The notes: generated by a model from the letters alone, not told the origin. A stretch of DNA of 7,074 nt from SZUA-430 sp034440175 (GCA_034440175.1 JAWXBO010000004.1:1-7074); one strand, 5' to 3'; counted from the stretch's first letter, positions 1 to 6,771 are shown. Translations and numbers: made by a program.

Positions 1-1
1 A

Positions 2-184
2 ACGACTGCAGCGCCATATGGTAACTACATGGAAGATCGTCAGGCCTTAAGCTTGGGGATGACCGGCTCGTTGAATAACAATTTCCGGATGGGAGTTAAC
101 TACAACAGCTTCTTTGGCGGGCACGTTAACAATAAATCCAAAGATCGGGACTTCGCATCGTTCACAGCAAGCTATACATTCTAA
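2..184 (+). CDS. DUF1302 family outer-membrane protein, 3' end only
   Basis: This is the C-terminal fragment (60 codons plus TAA) of a gene that begins before the window. The open frame runs in from base 2. The translation has alternating polar and hydrophobic residues typical of beta strands, with stretches such as LSLGMTGSLNNNFRMGVNYN, and ends FTASYTF. A terminal Phe after alternating aromatic residues is the usual C-terminal signature of proteins inserted into the outer membrane by the BAM complex. The DUF1302 call rests mainly on the next gene being DUF1329, because the two families are habitually paired; the fragment is too short to prove the family. The likely role is an outer-membrane barrel linked to handling or export of hydrophobic compounds, which is inference. 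The next gene starts 51 bases downstream with no terminator between, so the two are probably co-transcribed. Confidence 0.72.
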   Translation, partial: TTAAPYGNYMEDRQALSLGMTGSLNNNFRMGVNYNSFFGGHVNNKSKDRDFASFTASYTF

Positions 185-221
185 GGGCGGGGGCATAACC
201 GCTACGGACCTTGAATTAGGT

Positions 222-226
222 GGAGG
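222..226 (+). promoter_or_regulatory. Shine-Dalgarno site for the GTG start of the DUF1329 gene
   Basis: GGAGG lies nine bases before the GTG at 236. It supports GTG as the real start, because the protein read from there begins directly with a signal peptide. Confidence 0.8.
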
Positions 227-235
227 AATCTAAAA

Positions 236-1609
236 GTGACTAAATCGAAACTCTTGCTTACGGCCACAGCCATCGCGGTTTTTGTATCCGCGCCAGGCGC
301 TTGGGCCAAGTCTCCTGCCGATCAGGCTGCCCGCTTGGGTAAAGACCTGACCCCGATGGGAAGTGAACGCGCCGGAACACCGGACGGAATGGTACCAGCT
401 TGGGACGGCGGCTTAAGCGCCCCCCCAGCCGGCGTCGCCTTCGATCCAAAGAAGACGAACCCGCCTAATCCGTTTTCTGGTGACCAGGCAAAGTTCACCG
501 TCACCGGTGCCAACGCCGCGCAGTACGACCAATATTTGACGGATGGCCACAAGGCCATGCTGAAGAAATTTGGCTCCTACAAAATGAAGGTGTTCCAGTC
601 ACGGCGCACCTGCGCCTTGCCGCAATACGCCTACGACGCAATCAAGAAGAATGCGACCAGTGCCGAGCTCACCCCGGACGGTGACGGCATCAAGAACTTC
701 ACGGCCGGCATGCCATTCCCAATTCCAAACAACGCAATGGAATTGATTATGGACAAGCGGTTCTCCTACCGCGGCTACAAAGCCACTCGTCAGTTCTCGG
801 TAGCACCCGTTCAGTCGAATGGTTCGTACAACCTGCTCGTCGTGCAAGACGAAGTGATTTTCCGTTATGCCAACCCGGCCGTGAAAAGCTCGGACACGCT
901 TAACAACATCGGCTTGCTCTACATCGCCAACACCATTTCACCAGCCCGCTTGGCCGGTAACGTGATCTTGGTTCACGAATCGATCAACGCCAGTGTTGAA
1001 CCGCGTAAGGCTTGGGCCTACAGCCCCGGCACCCGTCGCGTACGTCGCGCTCCCGACATTGCTTATGACAATCCGGGCACGAACACCGATGGTATGTCGA
1101 CGTCTGACTCGTTTGACGGCTTCAATGGCGCTCTTGATCGCTATACTTGGACAATGAAGGCCCCAACGGTAAAGTTCATCGCCTATAACTCGTATGATCT
1201 GCTTCATACGAAATATGCGACCCTAGTAAAGCCGCAGCATATCGACCAGGACCTGGTGCGTTACGAACCGCATCGCGTCTTTACGGTTGAAGCCAAGCTC
1301 AAGGCTGGTTCGCGTCACGTTTATGGCCGCCGCATCATGTACATGGACGAAGATGCCAAGGTCGTGAACAACGCCGAGAACTACGACGGCCGTGGCCAGT
1401 TGTGGCGCTTCCAGGAAGTTCCGTTGGTCAATGCTTACCACGTTCCGCATTGCGGCACGGGCGCCTTGGAATTGGTCTATGACCTGCTCTCAGGCCGGTA
1501 TATGGCATTGTCGATGCGCGCCGAAGAGCCGCCAGTCAACTACTTCGCGGACGAACTTCAGGAAAGCCGCTATACGCCGGAAGCCATCCGTGCGCTGGGC
1601 GTTCGTTAA
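236..1609 (+). CDS. DUF1329 family secreted protein (LolA/LolB-like fold), periplasmic
   Basis: This 457-aa protein starts at GTG. Residues 1-24 form a Sec signal peptide: Lys at 3 and 5, a hydrophobic core at 6-19, and a likely cleavage after A22-W23-A24. The mature chain has the hallmarks of DUF1329 (PF07044): an N-terminal segment with TPMGSERAGTPDG and PAWDGG, the conserved WAYSPGTRRVRRAP block at 260-273, RYEPHRVF at 342-349, and a C-terminal half ending near residue 457, the usual family length. Proteins of this family are often annotated as outer-membrane lipoprotein-sorting-like and are thought to bind hydrophobic ligands, but the biochemical role is not established. The mature chain has two Cys, C126 and C406, which could form a disulfide in the periplasm. 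The gene follows the DUF1302 gene and ends in a strong terminator. The family call is confident; any transport role is inferred from neighbours. Confidence 0.93.
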   Translation: MTKSKLLLTATAIAVFVSAPGAWAKSPADQAARLGKDLTPMGSERAGTPDGMVPAWDGGLSAPPAGVAFDPKKTNPPNPFSGDQAKFTVTGANAAQYDQYLTDGHKAMLKKFGSYKMKVFQSRRTCALPQYAYDAIKKNATSAELTPDGDGIKNFTAGMPFPIPNNAMELIMDKRFSYRGYKATRQFSVAPVQSNGSYNLLVVQDEVIFRYANPAVKSSDTLNNIGLLYIANTISPARLAGNVILVHESINASVEPRKAWAYSPGTRRVRRAPDIAYDNPGTNTDGMSTSDSFDGFNGALDRYTWTMKAPTVKFIAYNSYDLLHTKYATLVKPQHIDQDLVRYEPHRVFTVEAKLKAGSRHVYGRRIMYMDEDAKVVNNAENYDGRGQLWRFQEVPLVNAYHVPHCGTGALELVYDLLSGRYMALSMRAEEPPVNYFADELQESRYTPEAIRALGVR

Positions 1610-1630
1610 TACGCTCTGATGTAAACGCGT

Positions 1631-1672
1631 AGGGCCGGTCTCCAACAACCAGGAGGCCGGCCTTTATTTTTT
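1631..1672 (+). terminator. Rho-independent terminator after the DUF1302-DUF1329 pair
   Basis: An 11-pair stem joins 1633-1643 to 1652-1662, with one G-U pair and the rest Watson-Crick. The loop is eight bases (1644-1651). A T-rich tract follows at 1663-1672 (TTTATTTTTT). It begins 21 bases after the DUF1329 stop codon. Only 53 bases separate it from the next start codon, so the YCF48-like gene is read either by leakage through this terminator or from a promoter squeezed into or upstream of it. Confidence 0.92.
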
Positions 1673-1709
1673 GCCAGGCTTTTTTGGTTTTGGATCAGAG
1701 ATTTCGGTC

Positions 1710-1717
1710 AAGGGGTG
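1710..1717 (+). promoter_or_regulatory. Shine-Dalgarno site selecting the ATG at 1726
   Basis: AAGGGGTG lies eight bases before the ATG at 1726. It favours this start over the in-frame TTG at 1684, which would add 14 residues in front of the signal peptide and lies only 12 bases after the terminator T-tract. The ATG at 1718 is in a different frame. Confidence 0.75.
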
Positions 1718-1725
1718 ATGTTCAG

Positions 1726-2865
1726 ATGAAATGGTCTTTGCGCAGGCCGTCCGTTGCACTCGCAGCTCTCGCAGCGGTGGCAATCTCCGCAGCAACAATT
1801 CCGCAGGCATTATCGGTGGTCCCACCCAAAGGTGGCGAAGCGGTAAAAACGCGGTTCGCGACAGAGTCATTGCTTCTGACTGTCGCCAGGGCTGGCAACC
1901 GGATGGTGGCAGTCGGTGAATACGGCAACGTCATTCTTTCCGACGACGATGGCAAGACCTGGCGTCAGGCCAAAAGGGTTCCAAGCACAATCACGCTGAC
2001 TTCGGTGTTTTTCATCGATGACAAAACCGGTTGGACGGTCGGCCACGACACGCTGGTTTTGACCACCAGCGACGGCGGCGAAACCTGGACCAAGCAATTT
2101 GGCGGTGGCGAAAGCGACAACGCTCTGCTGTCAGTGTATTTCAAAGACGCGCAACACGGCTGGGCCGTCGGCGCTTTCAACTACACCATCGAAACCACCG
2201 ACGGCGGCAAGACCTGGGTCGAACGCAAGACACTGGTACCACCCTCGGCCACAGCAACCGCTCCCGGCGCAGCCGCACCAGCAGCAGACTTCGACCCCAC
2301 AGCATCCACGCAGCCAAAGCCCGGCGCTGACCCGTATGCCGCCGCCACCGGCGACGAAAACCACTTGAACTCGATGTTCGCCGGTCCCGACGCTGACACG
2401 CTCTTCGTCGCAGCTGAGGCCGGCGCCGTCTACCGCAGCCTTGACGGCGGTACGACCTGGCAGAAAGTTCTTTCCGGCTACATCGGATCATTCTGGGGTG
2501 GGCTGACCGCCAAAGACGGTACGATCTACGTGACCGGGATGCGTGGCAACATCTGGAAGTCCACCGACAAGGGCGCCAGTTGGACGAAACTCGACACCGC
2601 AGCCGCAGATCAATCTGTTTCTGGCGGCGTCCAGCTTGCCGACAGCAGTTTTGTCTTTGTCGGGCTCGGCGGGCAAGTTCTCTATTCAACCGATGGCACC
2701 AAGTTCACGCTGACCTACCGTGCTGACCGCAAAGGGCTGAATTCGGTCATCCAGGACGGCGAGACCCTCTATGTCTTCGGCGAAGGCGGCGTAAAAGCAC
2801 AATCGCCAACGCCAAAACCCGAAGAAATCGAAACGCCCCTGCCCCCCGCCGAAGGCGGCGGCTAG
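1726..2865 (+). CDS. YCF48-like/BNR-repeat secreted beta-propeller protein
   Basis: Read from ATG 1726 this is 379 aa. Residues 1-30 look like a signal peptide: a Lys/Arg-containing start, a hydrophobic Ala-rich core at 9-23, and cleavage near residues 28-30. Six Asp-box-type turns follow at about 72-79, 114-121, 157-164, 238-245, 279-286 and 321-327, with the pattern S/T-x-D-G-G-x-T-W best kept in the first four. This is the YCF48/BNR beta-propeller pattern related to the photosystem II assembly factor HCF136. The homologous proteins in non-photosynthetic bacteria are secreted and sit beside DUF1302, DUF1329 and RND/MMPL exporter genes, so an assembly or scaffold role for an envelope complex is inferred. 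A Pro/Ala-rich linker at about 172-208 splits the repeats three and three, and a Pro/Glu/Gly tail at 360-379 is probably disordered. There is no catalytic signature. It is bounded by terminators on both sides. Confidence 0.88.
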   Translation: MKWSLRRPSVALAALAAVAISAATIPQALSVVPPKGGEAVKTRFATESLLLTVARAGNRMVAVGEYGNVILSDDDGKTWRQAKRVPSTITLTSVFFIDDKTGWTVGHDTLVLTTSDGGETWTKQFGGGESDNALLSVYFKDAQHGWAVGAFNYTIETTDGGKTWVERKTLVPPSATATAPGAAAPAADFDPTASTQPKPGADPYAAATGDENHLNSMFAGPDADTLFVAAEAGAVYRSLDGGTTWQKVLSGYIGSFWGGLTAKDGTIYVTGMRGNIWKSTDKGASWTKLDTAAADQSVSGGVQLADSSFVFVGLGGQVLYSTDGTKFTLTYRADRKGLNSVIQDGETLYVFGEGGVKAQSPTPKPEEIETPLPPAEGGG

Positions 2866-2881
2866 ACGTCCACGCTACCAG

Positions 2882-2915
2882 GACGCGGCCAATCTATGAC
2901 GGCCGCGTCATTTTT
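2882..2915 (+). terminator. Rho-independent terminator after the YCF48-like gene
   Basis: A perfect 9-bp GC-rich stem joins 2882-2890 (GACGCGGCC) to 2901-2909. The loop is 10 bases, and an A followed by five T at 2911-2915 comes next. It begins 16 bases after the stop codon. It separates the envelope module from the ferritin-like genes, so the latter need their own promoter in the roughly 50 bases that follow. The only candidate I see, TTGGCC at 2917-2922 and TTAATC at 2939-2944 with a 16-base spacer, is weak. Confidence 0.93.
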
Positions 2916-2975
2916 CTTGGCCTTCGCCGGATTTCTGCTTAATCTCCGGGTTCAATCGTTCCGGAGGCCGCAAGA

Positions 2976-4100
2976 ATGACAATCCTGACCAACATCACCA
3001 AGGATCCGGCCTACAACGCCGTCGATCCCACCGACTTCGCTTCGATGATGGACGTTGACCGCTACAACGCCCGCTCGACCGCCTTCGACAAGATCATCTC
3101 CGCCACCCACGACCATTTCTGGGACCCGCTCGACAAGAAATACATCGACTTTTCTGAGCCCTTCGACATCGACAAGGACTACATGGTCGATCCCGCGCTC
3201 ATGACCGAATTGCGCACCGCCGTCGGCGACAAGCTCGACGAACGCGGGAAGATCAAACTGACCAACCTGAACACACTCTGGTCGTTCTCCAGCATCCTCC
3301 ACGGCGAACAAGGTGCGCTCTCGCTCTCGGCCTCGCTCTGTCACATCCTGCGCGATCCCGGCGCCCAGGAATACGCAGCTAACCAAACGCGCGAAGAAGC
3401 CCGTCATGTCACCGCATTTGCCAAATACATTCAGGCGCGCTGGGGCAAACCCGCACCCGTCGGCCCCGCCCTCGGCGGGCTTCTCACCGAACTCGTAAAC
3501 TCGCCGCTCGTCTGGAAGAAACTCGTCGGTATGCAGATGCTGGTCGAAGGCCTCGCCATGGGCGCCTTCGCCACCTTCTACCAAAAGGGCAACGATCCGC
3601 TGATGGTCAAGCTCTGCCAGCTGGTGATGACGGACGAAGCCTTCCACCACAAATTCGGAAAAATCTGGGCCGACCGCACCATCCCGCATCTGTCGAAAGG
3701 CGAAGCCGAAAAAATCGAAGACTGGGCCTGGGAAGTATTCCAGATTCTGCTTTTCAATCTCGCAAGCCCCGATCAAAAAGGCTGGATCTACCGTGAGCTC
3801 GGCCTCGATCCTGTATGGGTCCAGCAAGCCTTCATGGAAGCGCTCACCGACGCCGAAATCCGCAAGGAACTTCAAGACGCGACCAACATTTTCCGCGTGC
3901 TGATCAAAACCCTGCTCAAGGCGGGTATCATCACCGATCGCACGCGCAACAATTACGCGGCCTATATCGACATGGCCGAACTGCACGCCGAGGGCGAACG
4001 CATGATTGGTGACGACATCGCCGAAGAAGGTATCAAATATCTGATGAAACTGAATGGCGGCACCATACTGCGCACGCCATCCAGCATCGCCGCCGAATAG
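2976..4100 (+). CDS. Ferritin-like diiron protein, tandem copy 1 (putative oxidase/oxygenase)
   Basis: This 374-aa protein is probably cytoplasmic: no signal peptide or membrane segment is seen. It has a full carboxylate-bridged diiron signature on four helices: E111 (in ILHGEQGA), E141-x-x-H144 (in REEARHVT), E191 (in MLVEGLAMG) and E221-x-x-H224 (in MTDEAFHHKFG). Both E-to-ExxH spacings are 30 residues, as expected for a ferritin-like four-helix bundle of the R2/oxygenase/ADO type. AurF-type N-oxygenases carry an extra His four residues before the last ExxH; here that position is V217, so it is not a standard AurF. It is longer than ferritins, with an N-terminal extension (1-100) and a C-terminal helical domain (240-374). 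A ribosome site GGAGG at 2963-2967 supports the ATG. A paralog follows after 17 bases, so the two are surely co-transcribed. The fold is confident and the substrate unknown; a CoA-thioester or lipid-like substrate is a guess from neighbours. Confidence 0.85.
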   Translation: MTILTNITKDPAYNAVDPTDFASMMDVDRYNARSTAFDKIISATHDHFWDPLDKKYIDFSEPFDIDKDYMVDPALMTELRTAVGDKLDERGKIKLTNLNTLWSFSSILHGEQGALSLSASLCHILRDPGAQEYAANQTREEARHVTAFAKYIQARWGKPAPVGPALGGLLTELVNSPLVWKKLVGMQMLVEGLAMGAFATFYQKGNDPLMVKLCQLVMTDEAFHHKFGKIWADRTIPHLSKGEAEKIEDWAWEVFQILLFNLASPDQKGWIYRELGLDPVWVQQAFMEALTDAEIRKELQDATNIFRVLIKTLLKAGIITDRTRNNYAAYIDMAELHAEGERMIGDDIAEEGIKYLMKLNGGTILRTPSSIAAE

Positions 4101-4117
4101 AAACGGAGAAAGCTCAC

Positions 4118-5230
4118 ATGTCCAACATCACTAAAGACAAAGCCTACGACGCCGTCGATCCAAGCGACTTCGCCTCGATGATGGACGTCGACCGCTACAA
4201 CGCGCGCTCGACCGCCTTCGACAAGATCATCTCGGCCACCCACGACCATTTCTGGGACCCGCTCGATCCCAAATATATCGACTTCACCACGCCGTTCGAT
4301 CTCGAAAACGAATACATCATGCCGCCGTGGCTGAACCTCGATCTGCAAACCGAGATCAGCAAAAAGCTCGACGAAAAGCAGAAGATCAAGCTCGTCAACT
4401 CCTCCGCCCGCTGGGGCATGTCCTCGATCCTGCACGGCGAGCAAGGCGCGCTCTCGCTCTCGGCCTCGCTCTGCCACATCCTGCGAGATCCCGGCGCCCA
4501 GGAATACGCGGCCAACCAGACCCGCGAAGAAGCCCGCCACGTTACCGGCTTTGCCATGTTCATCAAGGCGCGCTGGGGCAAGCCGCTGGCGGTGGGTCCG
4601 GCGCTGGGCAATTTGCTGACCGAAATGGTGCTCTCGCCGTACGTCTGGAAAAAACTTGTCGGCATGCAGATGCTGGTCGAAGGTCTCGCCATGGGCGCCT
4701 TTGCCACCAACTATCAATACACCAACGATCCGCTGCTGAAGCGCCTCTGCCAGCTCGTGATGACGGACGAAGCCTTCCACCACAAATTCGGAAAGATCTG
4801 GGCCGACCGCACCATTCCTCATCTGTCCGAAACCGAACGCAACCTGATCGAGGATTGGGCCGCGCAAGTCTTCACCGGCTTGCTTTTCAACCTGGGCAGC
4901 CCTGAACAGAAGAAACCGATCTACGCCGAATTCGGCATCGACTGGGAATGGGCGCAATCGGCCTTCCGCGAAGCCTTCACCGACGCTCGCGTCCGCGAGC
5001 GTCTGAAAGATCCAACCAGCATCTTCCGCGTGCTGATTAAAACGCTGCTCAACGCGGGTATCATCACGGATCGCACGCGCGCCACCTATGCAGCCTTCGT
5101 CGACATGGCCGAACTGCACAAGGAAGGCAGCCACATGATCGGCGACGACATCGCCGAAGAAGGCATCCGCTACCTGATGCAAATCAACGGCGGCCAGGGC
5201 CGCACCCCGATTGCGGTGGCAGCGGAGTAG
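4118..5230 (+). CDS. Ferritin-like diiron protein, tandem copy 2 (paralog of copy 1)
   Basis: This 370-aa protein aligns end to end with the preceding gene, offset by three residues with one gap near the C-terminus, at about 74% identity by hand count. All diiron ligands are kept: E108, E138-x-x-H141, E188 and E218-x-x-H221. Three stretches are essentially identical to copy 1: about 21-54 (ending THDHFWDPLD), 103-143 around the first ExxH, and 177-240 around E188 and the second ExxH. The most diverged parts are residues 58-102, with the acidic loop replaced by NEYIMPPWLNLDLQ, and 238-290, which probably form substrate-access or subunit-contact surfaces. GGAG at 4105-4108 lies nine bases before the ATG. 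Both copies look active rather than one being a decayed pseudo-subunit. No named function is recognised; a hetero-oligomer or two enzymes of different substrate range are the main options. Confidence 0.85.
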   Translation: MSNITKDKAYDAVDPSDFASMMDVDRYNARSTAFDKIISATHDHFWDPLDPKYIDFTTPFDLENEYIMPPWLNLDLQTEISKKLDEKQKIKLVNSSARWGMSSILHGEQGALSLSASLCHILRDPGAQEYAANQTREEARHVTGFAMFIKARWGKPLAVGPALGNLLTEMVLSPYVWKKLVGMQMLVEGLAMGAFATNYQYTNDPLLKRLCQLVMTDEAFHHKFGKIWADRTIPHLSETERNLIEDWAAQVFTGLLFNLGSPEQKKPIYAEFGIDWEWAQSAFREAFTDARVRERLKDPTSIFRVLIKTLLNAGIITDRTRATYAAFVDMAELHKEGSHMIGDDIAEEGIRYLMQINGGQGRTPIAVAAE

Positions 5231-5235
5231 GCACA

Positions 5236-5290
5236 TCCCTCAACCGTCTCGCCGCTTCGCGGCGCACTTTGCGCCGTGACGGATGAGGGA
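5236..5290 (+). repeat. Imperfect palindrome with nested hairpins (REP-like or mRNA-stabilising element)
   Basis: Outer arms 5236-5248 and 5278-5290 pair at 12 of 13 positions, with one A-A mismatch. Between them are two competing inner hairpins: GCCGC/GCGGC (5251-5255 with 5259-5263) and GGCGCA/TGCGCC (5261-5266 with 5270-5275). They share bases 5261-5263, so only one can form fully. No T-tract follows, so it is not a standard intrinsic terminator. It fills most of the gap between the second ferritin-like gene and the crotonase gene. A dispersed intergenic palindrome or an mRNA 3'-end stabiliser that lowers downstream expression are both plausible. Confidence 0.7.
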
Positions 5291-5328
5291 ACTCTCCGCC
5301 TCACAAACTTGTCAAGGAGCACGCTCCC

Positions 5329-6120
5329 ATGGACCACTCAAACTACCAACGCATAAAAATCTCGCGCGACAAGCGCATCCTCACGCTCACCCTGTCGAAT
5401 CCCGCAAAGCTCAACGCCGTCGATGGGCGCATGCATCACGAACTCTCGCAAATCTTTTATGACGTACAGGACGACGCGGAAACCGGCATCGTCATCTTGA
5501 CCGGTGAAGGAACGGCCTTCTCCGCCGGTGGCGACATAGAATGGATGCGCCGGTCCGTCGAAGGACTGGAGCCCGGTCCCGGTCCCATCGAAGGCAAGAA
5601 AATAATCTTCGGCCTGCTCGACCTTGAAAAACCCATCATCGCCAAGGTTCGTGGCCCCGCGATCGGCCTCGGCTGCACCATCGCCCTCTTCTGCGACGTG
5701 ATCTTCGCCTCTGATACGGCGCGCTTCGCCGACCCGCATGTAAAGGTAGGCGTCGTCGCCGGCGATGGCGGCGCGGTGATCTGGCCCCAGCTCGTTGGCT
5801 ACGCGCGCGCCAAGGAATATCTGATGACCGGCGATCCGCTCAACGCCAGCGAGGCCGAACGCATCGGCCTCATCAATCACGTTGTGCCGGACGCCGATCT
5901 CGACGCCCGCGTCCAGACCTTTGCACAAAAGCTCGCGAACGGCGCACCGCAGGCAATCAAATACACCAAAGTCTCCGTCAACCTGGCGCTCAAGGCGCTT
6001 GCCCACACGGTTCTCGACGCCTCGATGGCCTACGAAATGGTCACCTTCACCACCAAAGATCATCGCGAAGCCGTCGCCGCGTTCCTGGAAAAGCGCAAAC
6101 CAAATTTCACGGGGACATAA
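5329..6120 (+). CDS. Enoyl-CoA hydratase/isomerase (crotonase) family protein
   Basis: This 263-aa protein has typical single-domain crotonase length. It acts on CoA thioesters in the cytoplasm, most likely hydrating or isomerising an enoyl-CoA in fatty-acid, side-chain or terpenoid degradation. First oxyanion-hole segment: AFSAGGDI at 63-70. Second: RGPAIGLGC at 108-116. The C-terminal helices run to residue 263. Compared with rat mitochondrial hydratase, the Glu164 equivalent is kept (E163, in AKEYLMTGD), but the Glu144 position is His (H137, in DPHVKVG), and the following loop reads AGDGGAVIWP (144-153) with D146. This variant pattern recurs in a crotonase subgroup whose exact reactions differ, so hydratase activity should not be assumed. 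AAGGAG at 5314-5319 supports the ATG. It directly abuts alkB. It probably belongs to the same transcription unit as the ferritin-like genes, since no terminator with a T-tract lies between them. Confidence 0.92.
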   Translation: MDHSNYQRIKISRDKRILTLTLSNPAKLNAVDGRMHHELSQIFYDVQDDAETGIVILTGEGTAFSAGGDIEWMRRSVEGLEPGPGPIEGKKIIFGLLDLEKPIIAKVRGPAIGLGCTIALFCDVIFASDTARFADPHVKVGVVAGDGGAVIWPQLVGYARAKEYLMTGDPLNASEAERIGLINHVVPDADLDARVQTFAQKLANGAPQAIKYTKVSVNLALKALAHTVLDASMAYEMVTFTTKDHREAVAAFLEKRKPNFTGT

Positions 6121-6771
6121 ATGACGGCGCTCTTCGGCGATCTCGAGGAGACCCTCCCGGAAGGCGCCGCGCTCTTCCGCAACCGCCTATCGTTGGCGGA
6201 GCAACGCGCGATCCTTGACGACGTCGAAAAGATCATCGCCGAAGCGCCGCTCTTCCGCCCGCAAATGCCAACCGGTCCCACCATGATCAACAGCCTGACC
6301 AATTGCGGGCCACTGGGTTGGATATCCGACAGGCGCGGCTACCGCTACGAACCAACCCATCCCGCAACCGGCAGGCCCTGGCCGCCGATCCCCCAAGCGG
6401 TTCTAGATTGCGCCAACAGCCTGACGCGCCAAGCGGGCCTTGGCGACTACGCTCCCGATGCGTGCCTTGTCAATCGATACGAAGCCTCCGGCAAACTCAG
6501 CCTCCACCGCGACTACGACGAGGCAGACTTCAAATGGCCGATCATTTCGTTCTCCTTCGGCAATGATGCAGTCTTTCTGCTCGGCGGCATGAAGCGCCAA
6601 GACCCCACGGCCTCAATGACACTGCACTCTGGCGACATCCTTGTCCTTGGCGGACCCAGCCGCCTGCGCTATCACGGTGTCCGCCGCATCCGGCCAGGCA
6701 CCTCGCCAATCGAACACGCGGTCTTGCCCGAAGGCGGCCGCATCAATCTCACCCTCAGGCGCGCCCGCTGA
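6121..6771 (+). CDS. alkB: AlkB, Fe(II)/2-oxoglutarate-dependent DNA/RNA alkylation repair dioxygenase
   Basis: This 216-aa protein has exactly the length of E. coli AlkB, and similarity runs along the whole chain. The enzyme removes 1-methyladenine, 3-methylcytosine and related lesions by oxidative demethylation. Iron ligands: H129-x-D131 (in LSLHRDYDE) and H185 (in RLRYHGV). 2-Oxoglutarate contacts: N118 and Y120 (in LVNRY), and R207 and R213 (in GRINLTLRR), the latter spaced six apart as in E. coli R204/R210. Base-recognition residues: W67 (in TNCGPLGW), D133 after the HxD, and R159 (in GGMKRQDP). All key residues are present, so it is predicted active. Its ATG follows the crotonase TAA with no gap, with GGGG at 6111-6114 as the ribosome site, so translation is probably coupled. 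No ada gene is nearby, and the catabolic setting is unusual for alkB. The end overlaps a short ATG at TGATG. Confidence 0.95.
   Translation: MTALFGDLEETLPEGAALFRNRLSLAEQRAILDDVEKIIAEAPLFRPQMPTGPTMINSLTNCGPLGWISDRRGYRYEPTHPATGRPWPPIPQAVLDCANSLTRQAGLGDYAPDACLVNRYEASGKLSLHRDYDEADFKWPIISFSFGNDAVFLLGGMKRQDPTASMTLHSGDILVLGGPSRLRYHGVRRIRPGTSPIEHAVLPEGGRINLTLRRAR

Noticed and set aside
1684..1725. In-frame TTG at 1684 as the start of the YCF48-like protein
   Set aside because: It would put 14 charged residues before the signal peptide and lies right after the terminator T-tract; the ATG at 1726 has a good ribosome site and begins with a normal signal peptide.
2917..2944. Sigma-70-type promoter (TTGGCC, 16 bases, TTAATC) before the ferritin-like genes
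   Set aside because: Both boxes match the consensus poorly; the position is sensible, but the evidence is too weak to list as a feature.
2952..3986. 344-codon open frame on the - strand across the first ferritin-like gene
   Set aside because: Same reason: a shadow of the + strand gene, with no ribosome site or recognisable domain.
2976..5230. AurF-type p-aminobenzoate N-oxygenase
   Set aside because: The E/ExxH pattern is shared, but the additional His ligand four residues before the last ExxH is Val in copy 1 and the same segment is identical in copy 2; a more general ferritin-like call is safer.
3962..5236. 424-codon open frame on the - strand across the second ferritin-like gene
   Set aside because: It mirrors a strongly supported + strand gene with diiron motifs. 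The similar frame opposite copy 1 exists because the genes are paralogs, and GC-rich third positions suppress stops on the opposite strand. Its Gly/Val/Glu/Asp-rich translation matches no family I know.
5236..5290. Intrinsic terminator between the second ferritin-like gene and the crotonase gene
   Set aside because: The stem is strong, but no T-tract follows the right arm, so it is listed as a palindromic element instead.
5338..6063. 241-codon open frame on the - strand across the crotonase gene
   Set aside because: It lies wholly opposite a clear crotonase and has no recognisable domain; a codon-bias artefact.
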